Shown: in pieces, positions 1-5,156 of the stretch
How positions within the stretch are numbered: the first letter of the stretch is position 1
How the letters are laid out: the number at the start of each line of letters is the position of its first letter
Source: Acidobacteriota bacterium
GTDB taxonomy: Bacteria > Acidobacteriota > Terriglobia > Acidoferrales > UBA7541
Reading direction: 5' to 3'
DNA length: 5,156 bases
NCBI GenBank assembly: GCA_019239815.1
Contig: JAFAZL010000902.1
Span: forward strand, 1-5,156
The notes under the pieces: generated by a model
What the model was told of the DNA's origin: nothing
What the model saw: the letters and a program-made list of their open reading frames with translations, nothing else
The model's database searches: none
Position numbers and translations under genes: made by a program

Positions 1-836
1 AGAGTAGTAGCGGCGCGATGGTGCCGCTGGCGGCGCTGACGCGCTTCGCGCCGCGGCCTGGGCCCGAGTTCACGATGCGTTACAACGAGTATCGCGCGGC
101 CCAGATTAACGGAGCTGCGGCGCCCGGCTATAGCGCGGATCAAGCCACGGCCGCCCTGGAACAAGTGTTTGCGCAAACGATGCCGCGCGAAATGGGATTC
201 GACTACCTGGGCATGTCGTTTCAGGAAAAAAAGGCGCAGCAGGGCGTGCCCGCCTGGGTGGTGTTCGCTTTTTCACTTCTATTTGTGTTTTTGATTCTTG
301 CGGCGCTGTATGAAAGTTGGTCGCTGCCGTTCAGCGTGTTGTTGAGCACGCCGGTAGCTGTGTTCGGCGCATTTTTTGTGTTGTGGCTGCGGCGAACAGT
401 GCTGCAAAGCTTCCTGCCTGCGTACATGGTGCAAATCGAAGGGGACGTTTATTCGCAGATTGGTCTTGTCATGTTGATCGGACTCGCGGCGAAGAACGCG
501 ATTTTGATTGTGGAGTTCGCGAAAGACGAATACGAAAACGGTAAACCGCTCGTGGATGCGGCTCTCGAAGGCGCGCGACTTAGGCTGCGGCCGATCTTGA
601 TGACGTCGTTTGCTTTTATTTTGGGGACGGTGCCGCTATGGACTGCGACAGGCGCCGGATCGGTGGCGCGGCAGATCATGGGCACCACGGTGATCGGCGG
701 AATGTTAGCGGCGAGTTTTCTCGGTGTCTTCTTCATCCCGGTCGTTTTTTATGTCGTGGAGAAGTGGTCGGGAGCGGTGCAAGGAACTCGGGCGGCACTC
801 GCGTCGCCGGACTCTTCGCCAGCGCCCGGAGATTGA
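1..836 (+). CDS. RND (HAE1-type) multidrug efflux transporter, C-terminal part (5'-truncated by window edge)
   Basis: This is the inner-membrane, proton-driven pump subunit of a tripartite efflux system. The frame is open from the first complete codon at 3, so the ATG at 18 is internal. About 277 residues are visible, roughly the last quarter of a family usually near 1,050 residues. In order they show the end of the periplasmic porter region (RYNEYRAAQINGAAAPGYS, then GFDYLGMSFQEK) and five membrane segments matching TM8-TM12 of AcrB. Diagnostic stretches are AALYESWSLPFSV, GLAAKNAILIVEFAKD, RLRLRPILMTS and GAGSVARQIMGTTVIGGM. The Lys of AAKNA, the first Arg of RLRP and the Thr of LMTS match the AcrB TM10/TM11 proton-relay residues K940, R971 and T978. 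The TM4 aspartates lie outside the window. The TM9-TM10 loop is longer than in AcrB. The gene is followed after one base by its outer-membrane partner. Substrate is unknown. Confidence 0.96.
   Translation, partial: SSSGAMVPLAALTRFAPRPGPEFTMRYNEYRAAQINGAAAPGYSADQATAALEQVFAQTMPREMGFDYLGMSFQEKKAQQGVPAWVVFAFSLLFVFLILAALYESWSLPFSVLLSTPVAVFGAFFVLWLRRTVLQSFLPAYMVQIEGDVYSQIGLVMLIGLAAKNAILIVEFAKDEYENGKPLVDAALEGARLRLRPILMTSFAFILGTVPLWTATGAGSVARQIMGTTVIGGMLAASFLGVFFIPVVFYVVEKWSGAVQGTRAALASPDSSPAPGD
828..831 (+). promoter_or_regulatory. Ribosome binding site (GGAG) for the outer-membrane channel gene
   Basis: GGAG lies six bases before the ATG at 838, inside the last codons of the RND gene. It fixes the start at 838 rather than the in-frame ATG at 724, which would put a nonsense N-terminus before the lipoprotein signal. 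The arrangement stop (834-836), one base, then ATG implies translational coupling with the pump gene. Confidence 0.8.
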
Positions 837-837
837 G

Positions 838-2259
838 ATGAGTAAACGCGATCTCTTTTTGAAGACCTTCGTTTCGACGGCAGCGTTGGTGTGCATCGTT
901 TCGACCGGATGCACCGTCGGTCCGAACTACAAGAAGCCAGTTGCGAGTGTCCCGCCGACGTTTCGCGGGCTGACAGATGAAGAGGTCGCGAAAAATGATC
1001 CTGCGTCGCAAGGCGATCAGAAATGGTGGGACGTCTACCGGGATCAACAGCTGCAGACGCTGATTCGAACGGCGGTGAAGCAAAACTACGACGTGCGCAT
1101 CGCCGGCGCGCGAATTTTGCAGGCGCAAGCGCAGCTCGGCATCACGCGGGCCGATCAGTATCCAAACGTTTCCAGCGGAGCGAGTCTGGTTCACGAGCGC
1201 CAGGCGAAAACATCCCTCACGCCGGCGTTCGAAACCGGCGCAGGCGCTCTGAATATTTCCGCCGGATGGGAGCTCGATTTTTGGGGCAAGTTCCGTCGCG
1301 CGACTGAAGCGGCGCGAGCAAACCTCGTAGCTTCGGAGTGGTCGCAGCGCGAAGTCCTTTCCACGCTCGTTGCGAATGTGGCGAACGCCTATTTCCAACT
1401 GCGGGCTCTTGATCTTTCGCTCGAAATTTCGAAACGCACCCTGAGCTCGCGCCAAGAATCACTGCGGCTGACGCAGGTTCTTGCGAACGGCGGTTCGACG
1501 TCGATGCTCGATGTGAGGCAAGCGGAACAGTTGGTATTCACGGCGGCGGCCGAGATCCCGGTGCTCGAACAGCAGATCGAGCAGCAGGAAAACCTGATCA
1601 GTATTTTGCTTGGCGAGAATCCTGGATCGGTCGGGCGTGGGTTGAAACTTACCGACCAGGTGCGATCGCCCGATGTGCCGCCGGGTTTGACGTCGGCGTT
1701 GCTGGAGCGCAGGCCTGATATTCAGGCTGCCGAGCAGCAATTGATTGCGGCGAACGCAGAAATTGGCGTTGCGCGGGCGGCGTATTTTCCGCAGATTTCA
1801 CTCAGCGGCACCGCTGGATTCGAAAGTGATGCACTGACGCGCCTATTTAGTGGACCAGCGGGCACCTGGACCTACGGAGGATCGCTCGTGCAACCGATTT
1901 TCACGGCCGGCCGGATTCGTTCGAACGTGAAGTTTGCCGAAGCCCAGCAGCAAGCGTTCCTGCTGACCTATCAGCAGACGATTCAGGGCGCGTTTCGCAA
2001 TGTGTCGGATGCCCTTGTGGCACGACGGAAGTCCAAAGAATTCAGGGTACAGCAGGAATTACTGTTTGCGTCGGCGCAAGACGCCGCACGGCTATCACAC
2101 ATGCGTTACAGCGGTGGCGTGACCGGTTATCTGGAAGTGCTGACCAACGAGACGAATGCATTTTCGGCGGAATTGGAATTGGTGCAAGCGCAGTTGAACG
2201 AGTATTTGGCGTCAGTGCAACTGTATCAAGCGCTTGGCGGTGGGTGGCAGCAGCAATGA
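838..2259 (+). CDS. Outer-membrane efflux channel lipoprotein (OprM/NodT-type, RND outer membrane factor)
   Basis: This is the TolC-like trimeric channel that carries RND-pump substrates across the periplasm and outer membrane. It is 473 residues, normal for the family. The N-terminus has Lys/Arg at 3-4, a hydrophobic stretch at about 11-22 and a lipobox-like S-T-G-C with Cys25 as the predicted lipidation site. This is followed by TVGPNYKKP, the family's usual start of the mature protein. Two outer-membrane efflux protein repeats follow, at about 70-260 and 285-465. Landmarks are the WWDVYRDQQL segment at 63-72, WELDFWGKFRR at 144-154 in the first beta-hairpin region, and LLERRPDIQAAEQQL from 288 at the start of the second repeat. 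Long Gln/Ala-rich helices form the tunnel barrel. The pump gene ends one base before the start, so the two are co-transcribed. The -3 lipobox residue is Ser rather than Leu, which is atypical. The symbol is left blank because the specific subfamily is uncertain. Confidence 0.96.
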   Translation: MSKRDLFLKTFVSTAALVCIVSTGCTVGPNYKKPVASVPPTFRGLTDEEVAKNDPASQGDQKWWDVYRDQQLQTLIRTAVKQNYDVRIAGARILQAQAQLGITRADQYPNVSSGASLVHERQAKTSLTPAFETGAGALNISAGWELDFWGKFRRATEAARANLVASEWSQREVLSTLVANVANAYFQLRALDLSLEISKRTLSSRQESLRLTQVLANGGSTSMLDVRQAEQLVFTAAAEIPVLEQQIEQQENLISILLGENPGSVGRGLKLTDQVRSPDVPPGLTSALLERRPDIQAAEQQLIAANAEIGVARAAYFPQISLSGTAGFESDALTRLFSGPAGTWTYGGSLVQPIFTAGRIRSNVKFAEAQQQAFLLTYQQTIQGAFRNVSDALVARRKSKEFRVQQELLFASAQDAARLSHMRYSGGVTGYLEVLTNETNAFSAELELVQAQLNEYLASVQLYQALGGGWQQQ

Positions 2260-2310
2260 TTTCTCCGGTCGGTTCGCTCGTTTCGCGAAAAAAAGAAAAT
2301 CCCTTTCACT

Positions 2311-2348
2311 AAAAACCAAAAGGCGAGCCCGATCGTCTCGGGCTCGCC
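2311..2348 (-). terminator. Intrinsic terminator for the small exported protein gene
   Basis: A perfect 11-bp stem (GGCGAGCCCGA at 2322-2332 pairing with TCGGGCTCGCC at 2338-2348) encloses a 5-base loop. Read on the minus strand, the hairpin is followed at once by TTTTGGTTTTT (complement of 2311-2321), a classical U-tract. It begins 27 bases beyond the stop of the minus-strand gene. On the plus strand the bases after the hairpin (CCATTTGCGC) are not U-rich, so it would terminate the channel gene only weakly, although it sits at the convergent junction of both transcripts. Confidence 0.88.
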
Positions 2349-2375
2349 CCATTTGCGCTCTCTCGTTGCGGCTAG

Positions 2376-2819
2376 TTACTTCGCCATCGCAATGAGAACC
2401 TCTTGAGTGCCGGTCTGGGCCTTGGCGAGGAGCTTGTCGCTCTCAGTGGCCTTCGGCATGTGGTAGCGGATATTCAGTCCGACTTGAGCGAGATCCATCT
2501 CACGAACGCACAGATTGTCGCCGCGCCATTCGAGAATCAGCTTGCTCTGATCGCCGATTTTGGTCTCAGCAGTTACGAGCGGCAACTGGAACATCGTGCC
2601 AGCCGGACCGTTGACGAGAATTGGTTTGCTATGGGTGTTCGATTCGACGGTGAAAGTGTAGTCGCCCGCGGGCATCGTTGCGTTTTGCCAGCGAACTTCG
2701 CGCTCGAGTGTGAACGAGCCCTTATAGATGGCCTGCGCCTCCGATGCGGTCGCGCTAAATCCGATACTCAGCAAACCGACGGTAACCAAAGTCAGAATTC
2801 GATTTCGTAGTGATTTCAT
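2376..2819 (-). CDS. Small exported protein of unknown function (signal peptide, Acidobacteriota-style)
   Basis: The protein has 147 residues. The N-terminus is a clear Sec signal peptide: basic MKSLRNR, a hydrophobic core at about 8-22, and a likely cleavage after AQA at 28-30. The mature part, about 117 residues, has no membrane segment and looks beta-rich. It opens with a GSFTLEREVRW stretch at 34-44, then MPAGDYTFTVES at 49-60, a GPAGTMFQLPLV strand pair at 71-82, LILEWRGDNLCVREMDL from 94, and a short helical C-terminus. There is one mature cysteine (104), so no internal disulfide is possible. I recognise the general style (a 'coating' strand, then 'lPAGdYtf') as a recurrent small exported protein of Acidobacteriota, but no function is established to my knowledge. 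It has its own terminator and strong ribosome binding site, and appears monocistronic. Location is predicted to be periplasmic or extracellular. Confidence 0.88.
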   Translation of the reverse strand: MKSLRNRILTLVTVGLLSIGFSATASEAQAIYKGSFTLEREVRWQNATMPAGDYTFTVESNTHSKPILVNGPAGTMFQLPLVTAETKIGDQSKLILEWRGDNLCVREMDLAQVGLNIRYHMPKATESDKLLAKAQTGTQEVLIAMAK

Positions 2820-2826
2820 TTTAAGT

Positions 2827-2833
2827 CTCCTCT
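2827..2833 (-). promoter_or_regulatory. Strong ribosome binding site (AGAGGAG) of the small exported protein gene
   Basis: On the minus strand AGAGGAG precedes the ATG (2819-2817) by seven A/T-rich bases (ACTTAAA). It is the best Shine-Dalgarno match in the window. It supports the chosen start and suggests a well-translated product. Confidence 0.8.
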
Positions 2834-2897
2834 TGTTTTTTCTGCATCGAAACGACTCTTCTGATCGCTTTTCTTGTCATTTCACGCAAATGCAAGG

Positions 2898-2913
2898 AGC
2901 ACGCGAGGAGCCA
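2898..2913 (-). promoter_or_regulatory. Possible sigma-54-type (-24/-12) promoter upstream of the small exported protein gene
   Basis: Read on the minus strand, TGGCTCCTCGCGTGCT has the GG-N10-GC spacing of sigma-54 promoters and differs from TGGCAC...TTGCW at two of the conserved positions. It would give a leader of roughly 65 bases before the ATG. I saw no convincing sigma-70 -35/-10 pair in the same interval. A GG-N10-GC pair is expected about once by chance in a stretch this long, so this is only a candidate. Confidence 0.22.
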
Positions 2914-2994
2914 AACGAGCGGAAAGTGGCTCTTGTTGATTTGCAACGAGATGTTTGATCGTGGAGGAGGACGGTTCGCTCTTTAGCCGGCTGC

Positions 2995-3034
2995 GACTAT
3001 CCAAATTGCGTTTGGTGACTATCCGAACGGATAG
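2995..3034. repeat. GACTATCC repeat cluster with dyad, candidate operator
   Basis: GACTATCC occurs at 2995-3002 and again at 3017-3024, 22 bases apart start to start, about two helical turns. The second copy forms the left half of a near-perfect palindrome CTATCCG-AA-CGGATAG (3019-3034), so three copies of CTATCC are present, one inverted. Between the direct repeats lies a smaller inverted repeat, CCAAA-TTGCG-TTTGG (3001-3015). The cluster lies in the noncoding gap between the MFS gene's 3' end and the small exported protein gene, about 175-215 bases upstream of the latter's start. The pattern fits a dimeric DNA-binding regulator's site; the regulator is unknown. Confidence 0.4.
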
Positions 3035-3055
3035 GCGCACGGTCGTAACCTTCGC

Positions 3056-3101
3056 GCAACGCCGCTCGAGTGCGGCTAGAGAGGGAAGCGAGCGGCGTTG
3101 C
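3056..3101 (-). terminator. 13-bp hairpin abutting the MFS stop codon (terminator-like, no U-tract)
   Basis: GCAACGCCGCTCG (3056-3068) pairs perfectly with CGAGCGGCGTTGC (3089-3101) around a 20-base loop. On the minus strand the stem begins at the last base of the MFS stop codon TAG. It is followed by GCGAAGGTTACG, with no run of U, so it is not a classical intrinsic terminator. It may instead protect the mRNA 3' end or act in factor-dependent termination. A smaller alternative fold, GCCGC/GCGGC (3061-3065 with 3072-3076), uses part of one arm. Confidence 0.45.
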
Positions 3102-4453
3102 TAGAGTGTTTCACCTTTTGTCTCTGGTGCGGCGAGCAACCCGATAAGCGTCAGGGCCGCTGCGAGCGAAAGATAGTAGCCGACGTAATTTAGTCCGTAA
3201 TTTTTAGCTAGCCACGTGGCGATGTATGGCGCCAGTGATGCGCCGAAGATTCCTGCGAGATTGAAGGTGAGCGAGCTACCTGTGTAGCGTACGCTGGTCG
3301 GGAAAAATTCCGAGAGCACCGTACCAAGCGGACCATACGTAAATCCCATCAAAGACAGACCCAAAATGAGCGCGAGAAGAGCGCCGACGATTCCAGACTG
3401 CAGCAGCGGCGCCATGAAGAGGCCGTAGACTGCGATCGCGACGGTTACCCAGATCAATGTGCGACGCCGGCCGTGCTCCGCGAGTTTTGCGCTCAACGGA
3501 ATCGTGATCGCGAAGAAGATCATTGCCGCGAGCTGCATGACGAGAAATGTGTCGCGACTGTAGTGAAGCGCTGTAGTACCCCAAGAGAGGGCGAAGACCG
3601 TCATAAGGTAAAACAGTACGAACGTTGCGATCGAAGACAGCGTTCCCACAACGAGCATCTTGGGATGCGAACGAAACACCTCGAACATCGGAACGCGCAC
3701 GGTTTCACGCTCTTTGACTGCTGCGCGGAAGACCGGTGTTTCGGTGATGGTCAGCCGCACATAGAGGCCGATGAGCACGAGCGCGGCGCTGGCCAGGAAG
3801 GGAATTCGCCAACCGTAAACAAAAAAGCTCTGATTCGAGAGAAATTTAGAGAGGCAGAGAAATATCCCGCCAGAGAACAGAAACCCGATTGGCGCGCCCA
3901 GTTGCGGAAACATGCCGTACCACGCGCGGCGATTTGGCGGAGCATTTTCGATCGCAAGCAAGACCGCGCCGCCCCACTCGCCTCCGAGTCCCAACCCCTG
4001 GCCGAGTCGGCATAGCGCGAGAAGCACTGGCGCCACGACGCCGACTTGTGCGTAGGTCGGAAGCACGCCGATCGCGACTGTCGACAGTCCCATTGTGAGG
4101 AGAGCGGCAACCAGCGTCGCCTTTCGTCCTATGCGATCGCCGAAATGGCCGAAGAGTGCCGAGCCGAACGGCCGCGCGAAGAAAGCGATCGCAAATGTGG
4201 CGAGCGATGCGAGCGTCGCCGACATTGGATCTTCTTTCGGAAAGAAAAGCCGTGGGAAAACCAGTACGGCCGCAGTGGCATAAATATAAAAGTCAAAAAA
4301 TTCGATGGTCGTGCCGATGAGGCTCGCAAAGAGGATTTGAGCAGCGGTGTTCTTGCGTACACCGCGAGATGCGGCGTCATTGGTGGCGTCAGGACTGAGA
4401 GTAGAAGTGTCGCTCAAGCGACCTATTGTCGATGGTTTTGAGCGACGTTGCAA
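3101..4453 (-). CDS. MFS transporter, metabolite:H+ symporter (MHS) group
   Basis: This is a 12-helix inner-membrane secondary transporter of the Major Facilitator Superfamily, in the MHS branch with ShiA, ProP and KgtP. These take up small organic acids or osmolytes with protons. From the TTG at 4453 it is 450 residues, normal for the branch. A hydrophilic N-terminal tail of about 37 residues precedes TM1. Hallmarks in order are IEFFDFYIY at 50-58, RPFG at 94-97, the loop 2-3 motif GHFGDRIGRK at 102-111, RLGQGLGLGGEWGGA at 149-163, WRIPF at 215-219, a charged central loop at about 243-272, and FPTSVRYTGSSLTFNLAG in the second half. The sequence looks closest to ShiA/YhjE-like members, but substrate cannot be read from it. 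No in-frame ATG or GTG precedes the conserved core. The possible starts are TTG at 4453 (no clear Shine-Dalgarno) and TTG at 4417 (weak AGGT four bases upstream). The gap to the upstream same-strand gene is 71 bases. Confidence 0.93.
   Translation of the reverse strand: MQRRSKPSTIGRLSDTSTLSPDATNDAASRGVRKNTAAQILFASLIGTTIEFFDFYIYATAAVLVFPRLFFPKEDPMSATLASLATFAIAFFARPFGSALFGHFGDRIGRKATLVAALLTMGLSTVAIGVLPTYAQVGVVAPVLLALCRLGQGLGLGGEWGGAVLLAIENAPPNRRAWYGMFPQLGAPIGFLFSGGIFLCLSKFLSNQSFFVYGWRIPFLASAALVLIGLYVRLTITETPVFRAAVKERETVRVPMFEVFRSHPKMLVVGTLSSIATFVLFYLMTVFALSWGTTALHYSRDTFLVMQLAAMIFFAITIPLSAKLAEHGRRRTLIWVTVAIAVYGLFMAPLLQSGIVGALLALILGLSLMGFTYGPLGTVLSEFFPTSVRYTGSSLTFNLAGIFGASLAPYIATWLAKNYGLNYVGYYLSLAAALTLIGLLAAPETKGETL
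4409..4446 (-). promoter_or_regulatory. Inverted repeat at the 5' end of the MFS gene (possible translation-control hairpin)
   Basis: GTCGCTCAA (4409-4417) and TTGAGCGAC (4438-4446) are perfect 9-base complements with a 20-base loop. In the MFS mRNA the hairpin spans the first codons after TTG 4453. The alternative start TTG (4417-4415) begins the 3' arm, and its weak AGGT ribosome site lies in the loop. Folding could therefore influence which start is used. This is inferred from geometry alone. Confidence 0.3.
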
Positions 4454-4524
4454 ACGCGAGGCGTGAGAATCGTCAGCGAATCATAAGCGCAGGACAAACT
4501 CAAACTTGGCGGGCTGATCGAAGA

Positions 4525-5156
4525 TTAAAAGATCCAGCGTACGTGGTGTTTACAAGAATCGCTCAGGTCCGGATTACAGTGCGCGTGAAAAATATGTGAG
4601 CCGATCCCGATTCCAAGGGCCGATCCAACCAGCATGTCCGACGACCAATGATCCCGAGCCATGAACCTGCTGACCGTCACGATGGATGCTGCCGAATAGG
4701 CCAGCACTTGTACCCACCTTTGCGAATATTCGTGTGACACTACTGTCGCCATCGCAAAAGTGAACATGGCGTGTCCGCCCGGGAACGAAGTATTAATTGC
4801 GTGATGCATCCAAAAATCTCCGTTCCCATTTCCTTCGTCGGGACGCTGCCTCGCTCCAATCAACTGCATCGGTGTGTAGATTAGAAATGTGTTGACCAGC
4901 GTCTCTAATTCCAGCGCTCCCGTTTCCTTCGCGTGCGGGTGATCGCCCTTGATACCCCAGGCGTACACGGCAAGTAAACCGCCCGACAGTGTGCCGATTG
5001 CGACGTTGGAGGTCGTCTGAAAAGACGACTGATATGACGTGCCAATGTGTCTTTCAATGTGCCGGTCGTAGGCCAAAAGCGGTGCCGTCGTTCCCAGCAC
5101 CAGCAGGTCCCACTTAAAGTTGGAAGGTTTAAACGGAGCGCGGTAAAGCTCCTTCT
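4525..5156 (-). CDS. PAP2-superfamily phosphatase-like membrane protein (5'-truncated by window edge)
   Basis: This belongs to the PAP2 (type 2 phosphatidic acid phosphatase) superfamily, integral membrane enzymes that remove phosphate from lipids such as phosphatidate or undecaprenyl diphosphate. The frame stays open past the ATG at 5100 (no Shine-Dalgarno there) to the window's edge, adding KELYRAPFKPSNFKWDLL, so the true start is outside. The visible part is 209 residues. Motif C1, normally K-x6-RP, reads Q-LIGARQ-RP (visible residues 97-105). Motif C2, normally PSGH, reads PGGH (125-128). Motif C3, SR-x5-H-x3-D, is intact as SRFMARDHWSSD (162-173). Both catalytic histidines are therefore kept while two phosphate-contacting residues differ. 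Hydrophobic segments lie near 17-28, 51-67, 130-140 and 152-162, and the C-terminus is short with two cysteines. The 'SFPsGHA...SHEY...SR...DH..SD.LVGSA.G.GIG' style resembles Acidobacteriota PAP2 proteins. The substrate is unknown. Confidence 0.9.
   Translation of the reverse strand, partial: KELYRAPFKPSNFKWDLLVLGTTAPLLAYDRHIERHIGTSYQSSFQTTSNVAIGTLSGGLLAVYAWGIKGDHPHAKETGALELETLVNTFLIYTPMQLIGARQRPDEGNGNGDFWMHHAINTSFPGGHAMFTFAMATVVSHEYSQRWVQVLAYSAASIVTVSRFMARDHWSSDMLVGSALGIGIGSHIFHAHCNPDLSDSCKHHVRWIF

Noticed and set aside
724..837. N-terminal extension of the channel gene to the ATG at 724
   Set aside because: It would overlap the RND gene by over 100 bases and place an Arg/Ser-rich tail before the lipoprotein signal peptide. 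The GGAG-ATG at 838 is clearly the start.
733..1455. Long open frame (240 codons) on the minus strand opposite the channel gene
   Set aside because: It lies wholly antisense to the RND end and a certain OprM/NodT-type gene. Its translation is Arg-rich and low in recognisable structure, typical of a codon-bias shadow, and it has no ribosome site.
2281..2300. TTTCGCGAAA palindrome followed by an A-run after the channel gene
   Set aside because: It has no loop and is followed by A rather than T on the plus strand, so it does not make a terminator for the channel gene. A 10-base palindrome in a low-complexity stretch is weak evidence for a binding site.
2403..2810. Plus-strand open frame of 135 codons opposite the small exported protein
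   Set aside because: The minus-strand reading has a signal peptide, strong Shine-Dalgarno and terminator; the plus-strand reading has none of these.
3473..4015. Plus-strand open frame of 180 codons inside the MFS gene
   Set aside because: It is antisense to a clearly conserved transporter. The translation is highly charged, with many Arg, Glu and Cys residues and no family resemblance.
4454..4524. Promoter or terminator in the 71-base gap between the PAP2 and MFS genes
   Set aside because: On the minus strand a TATGAT (complement of 4480-4485) could be a -10 box, but no -35 lies at 16-18 bases. I see no convincing hairpin with a U-tract. Whether the two genes are co-transcribed is undecided.
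1..5156. Mobile elements, CRISPR arrays, toxin-antitoxin pairs, phage-defence genes, tRNA or rRNA
   Set aside because: I saw no transposase or integrase-like proteins, regularly spaced repeats, or cloverleaf or rRNA-like sequence. All substantial frames are explained by the five genes described.

Overview
The window is moderately GC-rich bacterial DNA with tightly packed genes. It encodes a Gram-negative envelope: a tripartite RND efflux pump with an outer-membrane channel lipoprotein, plus a small exported protein. The small protein and the style of the PAP2-family protein resemble what I remember from Acidobacteriota (Terriglobia and relatives). That assignment rests on recalled protein style, not on a search, so I hold it at moderate confidence.

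Layout. Left part, plus strand: the last quarter of an inner-membrane RND (HAE1-type) multidrug efflux transporter runs in from the left edge. One base after its stop, the outer-membrane channel of the same pump begins (838-2259). The two are clearly one operon, and the periplasmic adaptor gene is probably just upstream of the window. Centre: a strong intrinsic terminator (2311-2348) lies at the convergent junction and serves the minus-strand gene. That gene (2376-2819) encodes a 147-residue signal-peptide-bearing protein of unknown function with a very good ribosome binding site.

Right part, minus strand: a noncoding stretch of about 280 bases holds a cluster of GACTATCC repeats, a weak sigma-54-like site and a 13-bp inverted repeat abutting the next stop codon. 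Then comes an MFS transporter of the metabolite:H+ symporter (MHS) group (3101-4453), apparently beginning at a TTG codon. Last is a PAP2-superfamily phosphatase-like membrane protein (4525 to the right edge), which is 5'-truncated by the window.

How the genes relate: only the RND and channel genes have an obvious joint function, export of toxic or amphiphilic compounds. The minus-strand genes share an orientation but not an evident pathway. I see no mobile element, CRISPR array, tRNA, rRNA or recognisable new multi-gene system. The points most worth a second look are two substitutions at phosphate-contacting positions of the PAP2 motifs, the unassigned exported protein, and several structured noncoding elements around the MFS gene.
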